Below are positions 28,975 through 36,543 of a stretch of 64,000 nucleotides of DNA, piece after piece (within the stretch, counting starts at the first letter, position 1; every line of letters starts with the position of its first letter). The stretch spans positions 1 through 64,000 of the forward strand of contig NZ_JABBXD010000009.1 in NCBI RefSeq assembly GCF_014750655.1. Reading direction: 5' to 3'. Source of the DNA: Salinimonas profundi (GTDB taxonomy: Bacteria; Pseudomonadota; Gammaproteobacteria; Enterobacterales; Alteromonadaceae). The notes beneath the pieces are model-generated. The model was not told where the DNA came from, ran no database searches, and saw only the letters and a list, made by a program, of their open reading frames with translations. The position numbers and the translations under genes were made by a program.

Positions 28975-30012
28975 TTAATCTTGAAGCGAGGATTTGAACA
29001 CGGGGAAGCTGTTGTTGTCCCAATGCAGAACACGGACGCGTGCATGCCGGTTGGGATCGGTAAGTGGTGTGCCCTTCAGGGCTTTGTAATCCCGACTATG
29101 ATAGACCATCAGATCTGTGTTGCCATCCGGCCCTTTAACAAAGCTGTTATGCCCCGGCCCATAGCGCCCTAAAGTTGCATCCGTTTCAAATACCGGCTGC
29201 GCCTTTTTGTGCCACTGGCTGGCGTCAAGCAAGTCCGCATCAGCGTCGGCCCATAATAACCCCATGGCATAGCGATGATCAGTCGCGCTGGCAGAGTACG
29301 TTAAAAACACTTTGTCTTTGTGTTTAATAAAGGCTGCGCCTTCATTTACCTTGTATCCCTGCATCTCCCAGTCAAGGGTTGGCTCTGAAAGGAGCGTTGC
29401 CGGCAAAACCAATTCAGTTGGCGAGCGCATTTGCGCAATCCATAAAGCGGAGTTATAGGATTTATCTTTATCCTGCTGTGCCCAGACATAATAACGTTTA
29501 CCGTTATGTTCAAACGTTGTGCCATCCAGCGCAAACGAATCCCATCCGCTTTCTATCTGACCGACTTCTTCCCATTTCCCCTCCATGGGGTTGTCACTGT
29601 CATTTTTAAGCGCATACATGCGAATACTGAACGGCGTGCTGACCTCTCCGGCGGCAAAATAGATATACCAGGCTCCGTCGACCCGATGCAGTTCAGGCGC
29701 CCAGATATTTGCACTCATTGGCCCGGTTTCACGCTTTTCCCAAATCGTTTTGGGTTCGACAAGTTTAAGATCATTGATATTGCATGCCTGACGCAGTTCA
29801 ATGCTATCAAACTGCGGAGACGTGCCGATGAAGGTGTAACATCCGGTTTGTGGGTGACGCACCAGCATCGGGTCCGCGCGCTGCAACACGATGGGGTTAT
29901 CGATGGGTGCGAAGCTTTGTGTCATAGTGGTCTGATTCGCTAAGGCCTGTCCACCCGATACCGCACAAAACCACGATGCTGCCAGTGTCGAAAATACCGC
30001 CTTTTTGTTCAT
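28975..30012 (-). CDS. GH43 exo-alpha-L-arabinofuranosidase (subfamily 26-like)
   Basis: This is a 345-residue exported enzyme with a signal peptide to about residue 25 (ALA-NQ). The five-bladed propeller has the three GH43 acids: base Asp47 (RADPM), Asp163 (LDGTTF) and acid Glu224 (NEGAAF). NIWAPELHRVDGAWYIYFAAG and the length fit subfamily 26, known for releasing L-arabinose from alpha-1,5-arabino-oligosaccharides. It is divergent from an endo-arabinanase with an operator between them, so the two would be induced together and act in sequence. Confidence 0.88.
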   Translation of the reverse strand: MNKKAVFSTLAASWFCAVSGGQALANQTTMTQSFAPIDNPIVLQRADPMLVRHPQTGCYTFIGTSPQFDSIELRQACNINDLKLVEPKTIWEKRETGPMSANIWAPELHRVDGAWYIYFAAGEVSTPFSIRMYALKNDSDNPMEGKWEEVGQIESGWDSFALDGTTFEHNGKRYYVWAQQDKDKSYNSALWIAQMRSPTELVLPATLLSEPTLDWEMQGYKVNEGAAFIKHKDKVFLTYSASATDHRYAMGLLWADADADLLDASQWHKKAQPVFETDATLGRYGPGHNSFVKGPDGNTDLMVYHSRDYKALKGTPLTDPNRHARVRVLHWDNNSFPVFKSSLQD

Positions 30013-30069
30013 TTGCTCCCTCCTGCTGTCTGCTTATACTAGGTTGGTCAATGCCGACGCAATTGTTAA

Positions 30070-30081
30070 TATTGTATTACA
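30070..30081. promoter_or_regulatory. locus operator motif between divergent GH43 genes
   Basis: TATTGTATTACA (TGTAATACAATA on the minus strand) lies 58 bases from the left GH43 start and 54 bases from the endo-arabinanase start. It is the same 12-mer as at the TonB receptor promoter, so one site may control both directions. Confidence 0.65.
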
Positions 30082-30135
30082 TATTTAACACAATCCCTGT
30101 TAAACTGTGAATTGAAATTGAATAAAAAAGAGTAA

Positions 30136-31167
30136 ATGGCGATGCTGAAGAGTTTTAAAAAACAGGTTCTGACATCTTTATTTATGGCTGCTGCTGCGTC
30201 TTCAGCGTGGGCCAAGCAGGTAGAAGTACATGATCCGGTGATGACGAAAGAAGGCGATACGTTTTACGTTTTCAGCACCGGACCAGGTATTACCTATTAT
30301 GAGTCAAAAAACCTGACCGACTGGACACTCACCGGGCGTGTGTTTCCGGATGAACCAAGCTGGGCGCGTCGCGTCGCCCCTGGCTTCGGGGGGCATCTCT
30401 GGGCGCCTGATGTTTATGAAAAGGACGGCAAGTTCTATCTTTATTATTCAGTGTCGGCCTTTGGTAAAAACACGTCAGGTATCGGCGTAACAGTGAATGA
30501 GACGCTTGATCCGGATGCCGAGAATTACCGCTGGATTGACCAGGGCATCGTATTGCAATCTGTCCCGGAACGGGATTTCTGGAATGCCATCGACCCCGCC
30601 ATTGTAGAAGACGATGAAGGCACCCCGTGGATGAGCTTTGGCTCCTTCTGGGGCGGGCTTAAGCTGGTCAAACTGGATGATGATATGACGCGCCTGGCAG
30701 AGCCACAGGAGTGGCACACCATTGCCAAACGTCCCGGCAGGAAGACCAACGACGATGCCGACCCTGGCGAGGGCGCTATAGAAGCTCCTTATATCTTTAA
30801 AAAGAATGGCTATTACTATCTTTTCGTTTCGTTTGATAAATGCTGCCGCGGGATGGACAGTACCTACAATATTCGCGTAGGACGAAGCAAAAAGGTTGAG
30901 GGACCATATACTGATCGTAATGGGAAATCGCTGAATGAAGGTGGCGGCACCCTTGTGCTTGAAGGCAATGACAACTGGGTCGCTCTTGGCCACAATGCAG
31001 CATACACCTTTGATGGCAAAGATTATCTGGTATTCCATGCCTACGAAACGGCGGATAATGCAATACAGAAACTGCGTATTTTGCCCATGAGTTGGGACGA
31101 TAACTGGCCACAGGTTAATCCCGATGATCTCGACAGGCTTACCACAAACTTAAAAAAGCAGAAATAA
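30136..31167 (+). CDS. GH43 endo-alpha-1,5-L-arabinanase
   Basis: This is a 343-residue exported enzyme with a signal peptide to about residue 26 (AWA-KQ). The catalytic acids are Asp33 (VHDPV), Asp153 (NAIDPAI) and Glu216 (IEAPYI). The sequence around HLWAPDVYEKDGKFYLYYS and SFGSFWGGLKL is typical of arabinan endo-1,5-alpha-L-arabinosidases. It would cut the linear arabinan backbone outside the cytoplasm, feeding oligosaccharides to the exo-enzymes. It is divergent from the subfamily-26-like enzyme and shares its operator. Confidence 0.9.
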   Translation: MAMLKSFKKQVLTSLFMAAAASSAWAKQVEVHDPVMTKEGDTFYVFSTGPGITYYESKNLTDWTLTGRVFPDEPSWARRVAPGFGGHLWAPDVYEKDGKFYLYYSVSAFGKNTSGIGVTVNETLDPDAENYRWIDQGIVLQSVPERDFWNAIDPAIVEDDEGTPWMSFGSFWGGLKLVKLDDDMTRLAEPQEWHTIAKRPGRKTNDDADPGEGAIEAPYIFKKNGYYYLFVSFDKCCRGMDSTYNIRVGRSKKVEGPYTDRNGKSLNEGGGTLVLEGNDNWVALGHNAAYTFDGKDYLVFHAYETADNAIQKLRILPMSWDDNWPQVNPDDLDRLTTNLKKQK

Positions 31168-31176
31168 GCATGTTCG

Positions 31177-31203
31177 GCCCGGCGACATAACGCCGGGCTT
31201 TCC
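31177..31203 (+). terminator. terminator after the endo-arabinanase
   Basis: A strong GC stem GCCCGGCG / CGCCGGGC with loop ACATAA lies 10 bases after the stop. It is followed only by a short TTT, so it may be leaky. Confidence 0.7.
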
Positions 31204-31265
31204 AATCATAGTCATTCATCATAAACTGCTGTAAATACTAACCTTTTCTGCGCTTATTGATACTG

Positions 31266-31934
31266 ATGCCTGATGCCCATCCTTTCTTTGCACTGCCGTC
31301 TTCTGCACAACATATATTCATTGGTAAATTAGTCGCAGTCAGTGGGGTAATTGTAGTTGCCGCTGGCACGCTGTTTTATTGGGCCGGTGTCCTGCCGCTA
31401 TTGCTTCCTTTACTTGCCATATTGTTATCTATCATCGCCCCGTTTTTCGACGTTCCCTCGCTGGTGAAGAATAAAAAGCTGACCTACGTGTCAAACTTTT
31501 TGCTCATTGAGCACACAAGAGGCACGGTTTTAACGTTACATACCGCTACATTGTTTGATTACTATTTCTTGTTCACAGCAGATATGAACGCGCGAGAGAG
31601 AAAAAAGCGCGCCCTAACCGGTATTCTCGACGGTCTTATCACACTCTGTAACGACCAGATTTTATCAGCGACCCCAGAACAAACTGTGCGACTTACCACC
31701 TTTGTGCTCAACGAGCGCACCGCTAATAAGCTCGGAATGCGTGAAGTGTCTAAAGATTATTTGCAGACATTCATTCTTTATTACAACTACATAAACCTGA
31801 CAATGTGTCAGTCACTACTGAATAAACGGTTGAGCCTGCCGTCTGTTAAAAATATAAAAACCTATGAGGGAAGCACCCGTTTGCTTGCAGAGAACAAAGC
31901 GTATTTGATGCAGTTGAAAACGAGAATAGCCTGA
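31266..31934 (+). CDS. uncharacterised membrane protein
   Basis: This is a 222-residue protein with two adjacent hydrophobic helices near the N-terminus (about 18-38 and 41-60) and a charged C-terminal domain of about 150 residues that should be cytoplasmic. No family is recognised. The ATG at 31266 is preferred to a TTG at 31257. It stands alone between the endo-arabinanase and the convergent FKBP gene, and no operator motif was seen, so it may have nothing to do with arabinan. Confidence 0.6.
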   Translation: MPDAHPFFALPSSAQHIFIGKLVAVSGVIVVAAGTLFYWAGVLPLLLPLLAILLSIIAPFFDVPSLVKNKKLTYVSNFLLIEHTRGTVLTLHTATLFDYYFLFTADMNARERKKRALTGILDGLITLCNDQILSATPEQTVRLTTFVLNERTANKLGMREVSKDYLQTFILYYNYINLTMCQSLLNKRLSLPSVKNIKTYEGSTRLLAENKAYLMQLKTRIA

Positions 31935-31940
31935 TTAGCG

Positions 31941-32378
31941 TTAAGGTGTGCCTGTGTCAATTAATCGCACATCGACGATCATCACAGCATGGGGACCAAT
32001 CTTACTACCATTACCTTTTTTCCCCCAGGCCAGTTCCGGGGGAATAACAAACTCATAGCGCGCGCCCACCGGCATCAAAAGCAATGCTTCACGAAGGCCT
32101 TCAATAGCTTCATTGAGCATAAAGCTCTCCGGCGGGCCTTTTTTGTAAGTATCATCAACCACACTGCCATCAGCCAGTAAAATCCGTTGATGGACTTTTA
32201 CAATATGATCGCTGGCTGGCCGTTCGCCCTGCGCATCATCGATTACCCGATACATAAGACCAGAGGCCGTTATTCTGACATCGTCCTGCCTGAGATACCG
32301 GGCTATAAAATCCGCCGTCAAATTTCGATTGTGACCTGTTGAGCCTTTCGCTTTTGTCCGCTGCTTATTTCTTGCCAT
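31941..32378 (-). CDS. cytoplasmic FKBP-type peptidyl-prolyl isomerase
   Basis: This is a 145-residue protein with one FKBP domain over about residues 55-142. It has IVKVHQRILLADGSVVDDTY, an EGLREALLLMPVGARYEFVIPPELAWG stretch in the family position, and the final VDVRLIDTG strand. There is no signal peptide: the first 25 residues are strongly basic. It should assist folding in the cytoplasm. It sits inside the arabinan locus but has no operator motif, so functional linkage is doubtful. Confidence 0.85.
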   Translation of the reverse strand: MARNKQRTKAKGSTGHNRNLTADFIARYLRQDDVRITASGLMYRVIDDAQGERPASDHIVKVHQRILLADGSVVDDTYKKGPPESFMLNEAIEGLREALLLMPVGARYEFVIPPELAWGKKGNGSKIGPHAVMIVDVRLIDTGTP

Positions 32379-32412
32379 ATCATTGATTTACACTATCTTT
32401 CACACAGTCATA

Positions 32413-34884
32413 TCACTCTGACAACAAACGGATACCATAGATACCGCCTGCCACTGAACCGCTGTTAGCATCAAACCGCACCCTCAGCGTTGGTTGTTTT
32501 TGCATCGCCTCTGTCAGCGCATAGTCTACGGTATAAAAATCTTGTGCGCCGGCTTTAGCAGGTAGCGTGACCGCAGCCAGTCGTTGTCCGTTTACCAGAA
32601 TTGAAAATTCTCGGCCAGTATCACCGCTGAAGTAGGTTAGCCTGAGTGTTTTGGCGCGCCCGTCCTCATTATTAAGCGCATAACTAAACCAACCTGTCGC
32701 ATCACGCCAGTGAGTGCCATTGTTAACGCCAGCGCGGGTGCCCTCGCCTTCAAAGTCATGCTCAACTTCCGGCTGTTGTTGACCAGGGCTAACCATATCT
32801 ACCGTAATATTACGCAGCTTTTCAGCTGACGCGGCTTCTGCCTGCGCCTGCTCAACAAAAGAAGAAAAATCACTTTCGCTCAATTGCGGCCAGTATACTT
32901 CGTAGCGACTGTCATGCAGACGGAAAAAAGGAATCAGCGTCGATGTTGTAAGGTCTGGCTGATTGGCCACCGCCACGTTAGTTGATGCGACAAAGGCCAG
33001 CTTATCACCCGGTACGCGCTCAAGCCCTTCAAGAAACGATGCCGGTTCTCCTAACATAACGGGCAGCGCTTCTGGCGGACACACCGGGCCTGCCGCGATG
33101 TGCCCCATGCGGCTATCATCCGCGATAAAATTCAGCTTTTCATTTTCAAAAGCCTGAACCTTTGTCGCCAGAACGACCGGGCCGTACAGCACAGAATAAT
33201 AATCCTGCCCATCAGGGAGCTGTTCTACCGCAGGCTTAGCGGGAAGCTGGAATCGAATGGTGTCGTTATCATGCCACTGTCGTTGCAAAGTGATAAAACC
33301 CGCGTCTGTTGTAGCGATTTGTGCAGGCTGCCCGTTAACGGTAATGTTCATTTTACCGGACAGCCAGTCAGGCTTTCTCAAATGCAGCGTGAATGATGAG
33401 GCTGCAGGATTTGTTTTTTTAAGCCTGACCGTTACGTCACTGCTATCGGGGAAGGCAGTTTGCGTTTCAACACGCCAGCCTTGTTTCTGCCAGTTCAGTG
33501 CCGCTGGCATATATAAGTTAACCCACAAATCACTGTTATTATGGGTATAGGCTAACTCGCCATATTTACTGTGATTCTCAATGCCTGAGCCAACACAACA
33601 CCACATCGAGTCCTGTATAGATGAATACATCCGATAATGGCCTGGGCGCATCGACGTAAAATATACCAGTCCCCCATGCTCAGGGTGCTGAGAAGACAGG
33701 ATGTGGTTGTACATTGCCCGTTCATAGAAAGCGAGGTAACGCGGCTCGCCGGTACGCAGATAAAGCATCTTGCTCAGCTTCATCATATTGTAAGTGTTGC
33801 AGGTTTCCGGCCCTTCTACATCTTCCACCATTGGGGTAAAGTCATCTTTTTCGTGAAAATGCTCTTTCACACTGTTACCGCCAATGGATACGCTTCGTTC
33901 CTGGGTAACAGTTTGCCAGAAAAATTCAGCGGCAGATTCCCATGCCTCGTCATCCGCCGTTTTGGCCACCTTTAAAAAACCTATGACTTTGGGGATCTGT
34001 GTATTGGCGTGAAGACCGGTTAATTTATCTTTATTTTTCGTTAATGGTGTCAGCACCGTGCGATGGGAAAACTGACGAGCAAGATTCAAATACCGCGCGT
34101 CCTGGCTAATCAGCGCCATATCGGCAAATACTTCATTCAGGCCACCGTGCTCCGAATAAAGCATTTGTTGAATTTGCTCATCACTGAGATTCTCAGTTAC
34201 TGACAGCATCCACTGGCCCAAATCAAGCAACATTTCCTTTGCCTGATTGCTACCAGCAATCTGGTATGCATCCCGCAGCCCGTGAAATAACTTATCGATG
34301 TTATACAGCGGCACCCAGCGATCATTTAACGAAAACAAATCAGCGTTTATATTGCCGTTTCGTATCTCTTGCCACATGGCCTGGCCGTTCGGTATACCAC
34401 CTAAGTAGCCGCCGTTGGCTTTCTGGGCCCGGGCAAGCTCATCAAGCATATAATCAAGACGCTCTTTAAGCGCAGGCTGCCCGCTTGCCGCCCATGCCAG
34501 CGATAAAGCAGACAGATAATGGCCACCAATGTGTCCGTCGAGGCCGGAACTTTCCCAGTTTCCATAGCTATCTGCCGCTGTTTTAAGGCCAGCCTCTCGT
34601 AAGTATGGTGCCAGTAAACGATCCGGCTTCATCGCCAGTAAGTAATCGATATTCGTTTGCTGTGCATGCCAGAAAGGTCCGCCGGTAAGCGAAACCTGAT
34701 CTAACGAAAATGCTTGCTGCGCTTGCGAAACCGGGTTGATGGCAGCCTGCTGCTGGACCGTCGGGTCCTGATTATTGGTCGTCGTCGGTGTTGCGCTTTG
34801 CTGGCATCCGGTGAGCATTGCACTGGTTATCACGACAGATAGCAAACGACGTTTAGTAACCATTCGCAGAATCTTGTTTCTCAT
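32413..34884 (-). CDS. GH127/GH146-type beta-L-arabinofuranosidase, lipoprotein
   Basis: This 823-residue enzyme of the DUF1680 superfamily removes beta-L-arabinofuranosyl units. It has a lipobox LTGC (Cys27), so it is membrane-anchored. The zinc-cysteine active site of the founding GH127 enzyme is intact: Glu360-x-Cys362 (PETCNTY) and Cys429-Cys430 (MWCCVGSG). The (alpha/alpha)6 barrel spans about 55-480, followed by beta-sandwich domains and a C-terminal region from about 690 that may bind carbohydrate. It follows the GPH symporter with a one-base TAATG overlap, so uptake and hydrolysis are co-expressed. Confidence 0.9.
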   Translation of the reverse strand: MRNKILRMVTKRRLLSVVITSAMLTGCQQSATPTTTNNQDPTVQQQAAINPVSQAQQAFSLDQVSLTGGPFWHAQQTNIDYLLAMKPDRLLAPYLREAGLKTAADSYGNWESSGLDGHIGGHYLSALSLAWAASGQPALKERLDYMLDELARAQKANGGYLGGIPNGQAMWQEIRNGNINADLFSLNDRWVPLYNIDKLFHGLRDAYQIAGSNQAKEMLLDLGQWMLSVTENLSDEQIQQMLYSEHGGLNEVFADMALISQDARYLNLARQFSHRTVLTPLTKNKDKLTGLHANTQIPKVIGFLKVAKTADDEAWESAAEFFWQTVTQERSVSIGGNSVKEHFHEKDDFTPMVEDVEGPETCNTYNMMKLSKMLYLRTGEPRYLAFYERAMYNHILSSQHPEHGGLVYFTSMRPGHYRMYSSIQDSMWCCVGSGIENHSKYGELAYTHNNSDLWVNLYMPAALNWQKQGWRVETQTAFPDSSDVTVRLKKTNPAASSFTLHLRKPDWLSGKMNITVNGQPAQIATTDAGFITLQRQWHDNDTIRFQLPAKPAVEQLPDGQDYYSVLYGPVVLATKVQAFENEKLNFIADDSRMGHIAAGPVCPPEALPVMLGEPASFLEGLERVPGDKLAFVASTNVAVANQPDLTTSTLIPFFRLHDSRYEVYWPQLSESDFSSFVEQAQAEAASAEKLRNITVDMVSPGQQQPEVEHDFEGEGTRAGVNNGTHWRDATGWFSYALNNEDGRAKTLRLTYFSGDTGREFSILVNGQRLAAVTLPAKAGAQDFYTVDYALTEAMQKQPTLRVRFDANSGSVAGGIYGIRLLSE

Positions 34885-36287
34885 TACTGATGCCCTTTCG
34901 CCATGGCCGCTGAACTTTGCAAATCATCAACTACTTCCGGGTGCTCATTGATTGCATCCAGTGTCAGCGCAAGTCGCTGATATTCTTCATCGGTAATGCG
35001 ATAGCGCTTCATCAGCATGCCTACTAGAAAGTGAAACAAACCCGGTATGATGGTAAGCATCAGTGCGATACCAGTTAACGTAAATTCGCTTTGCACCTGC
35101 TCCGCTTCATAGTTGAAATAGGTAAGCAACCAGCCGACCATCGCGCCTGCCAAACCCATACCGGCTTTCTGACAAAAAGAGATGCCACCAAATGATAAAC
35201 CTGCTACCCGCTTGCCGGTTTTACTCTGGCCATAATCAACGGCTTCGGCAATCGCAGACCAGAAAATCGGGGCGTGTAAATCCACCACAAAGGAGATCAA
35301 AAAGTACAGAACAAAGGCCAGAAGCACATCCTGTTGACCAACGCTGAAAAACATAATGGCACTTAAAATACCCACCGCCATCTGACTGAAGCGAAACAGT
35401 TTGACCTTACACCAGCGTTTAGTAATCCAGGTGGACGCCACCATCGCCAGAATGGCTGCTACCACACCGGTCGCCATAAAGTTGGCCTGCATGTCGGGTC
35501 CGCCGCCCAGATAATATTTGGCGTAGTAAATAGCCACGGAACCGCGTACCACATACCCAATAGTTCCAAGCACACACACGCCACACAATGTCATCCACTG
35601 ATCATTTTTCAACAATAGTTTCAGCTGTTCCTTAAAAGGTTTTTCGTCAACCTTGTGCTCAAGTCGCTCGGTGGTAGTGAAAAAGCAAAACAGCAGCATA
35701 AATACAGCAAGTACAGCCATAAGCCCCATCGCTGCGCGGTAGCCCTCGGCCATATTACCTTCCCAGTAATCTGCTCCCGCCAGTTTTGGCACGATAATCG
35801 TAACCAGAAAGGCAGCAACCTTGGCGAAGAATAACCGATAACCATTGGCAGACAGCTTTTCCTTCGGATCGGCTGTCATAACGCCAATCAGCGAAATGTA
35901 GGGGATTGTCACTGCTGTAAACATCAGGGTAACGAAGATATACGTGGAATATGCCCAGACCAGCTTGGCGTTGTAATCAACATCCGGGGTGCTGAAAGTA
36001 AGAAAAACAGAGATACCAAACGGCACACATAAGAATAGAAAGTATGGACGGTAGCGTCCCCAGCGTGTCGTGAACTTATCGGTAATCGTTCCCATTAATG
36101 GATCACTGACCGCATCAATGAATCGCACCAACAAAAACATGATGGCCAAATCTGAAGGCTTTAGACCAAAAATATCGGTATAGAAAAATGTGATAATCAA
36201 CATCATTGATGAGATCACAACATTAACGGCCATATCGCCGGCACCAAATCCGATTTTTTCTAACTTTGATAATTTCTGTGTGGTCAT
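34884..36287 (-). CDS. GPH-family (MelB-type) sugar:cation symporter
   Basis: This is a 467-residue inner-membrane protein with 12 predicted helices. It has the GPH signature of cation-coupled glycoside/pentoside carriers near the N-terminus (RFIDAVSDPLMGTITDKF, then WGRYRPYFL). It probably imports arabinose or short arabino-oligosaccharides. It is the first gene of a two-gene unit with the GH127-type enzyme, and a variant operator motif lies about 130 bases upstream (36415-36426). Confidence 0.87.
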   Translation of the reverse strand: MTTQKLSKLEKIGFGAGDMAVNVVISSMMLIITFFYTDIFGLKPSDLAIMFLLVRFIDAVSDPLMGTITDKFTTRWGRYRPYFLFLCVPFGISVFLTFSTPDVDYNAKLVWAYSTYIFVTLMFTAVTIPYISLIGVMTADPKEKLSANGYRLFFAKVAAFLVTIIVPKLAGADYWEGNMAEGYRAAMGLMAVLAVFMLLFCFFTTTERLEHKVDEKPFKEQLKLLLKNDQWMTLCGVCVLGTIGYVVRGSVAIYYAKYYLGGGPDMQANFMATGVVAAILAMVASTWITKRWCKVKLFRFSQMAVGILSAIMFFSVGQQDVLLAFVLYFLISFVVDLHAPIFWSAIAEAVDYGQSKTGKRVAGLSFGGISFCQKAGMGLAGAMVGWLLTYFNYEAEQVQSEFTLTGIALMLTIIPGLFHFLVGMLMKRYRITDEEYQRLALTLDAINEHPEVVDDLQSSAAMAKGHQ

Positions 36288-36414
36288 ACAGCCTGTTCCG
36301 ATTGGTGAACCACCTGCTTACGCATCATGGTTCATAGAAAATGAGGAGTTACCTCTTCATGCAGGTAACGACGGATTACAACAAATTGCAAACCAAATGT
36401 TAATTTAAATATAC

Positions 36415-36426
36415 TATTATCATACC
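36415..36426 (-). promoter_or_regulatory. variant operator motif upstream of the GPH symporter
   Basis: On the minus strand, GGTATGATAATA matches TGTATGATAATA before araB at 11 of 12 positions and TGTAATATAATA at 9 of 12. It lies upstream of the symporter-GH127 unit. Confidence 0.45.
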
Positions 36427-36500
36427 AATGTAAACGCAATGGTTATGTCCGATTCTTTTCTTATCAAGACGCATCAGGCTTTTTAATTACTGATAATAAT

Positions 36501-36529
36501 AAAAAACCCGGCGCGTGGCCGGGTTTTTT
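36501..36529 (-). terminator. terminator after the TonB receptor gene
   Basis: A stem AAAACCCGGC / GCCGGGTTTT with a five-base loop and T-runs on both strands lies 15 bases beyond the receptor stop on the minus strand. Confidence 0.88.
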
Positions 36530-36543
36530 CGATAACAGGGATG

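Noticed and set aside
30475..31038. 187-codon antisense frame
   Set aside because: It lies wholly inside the endo-arabinanase gene on the opposite strand and has no recognisable family.
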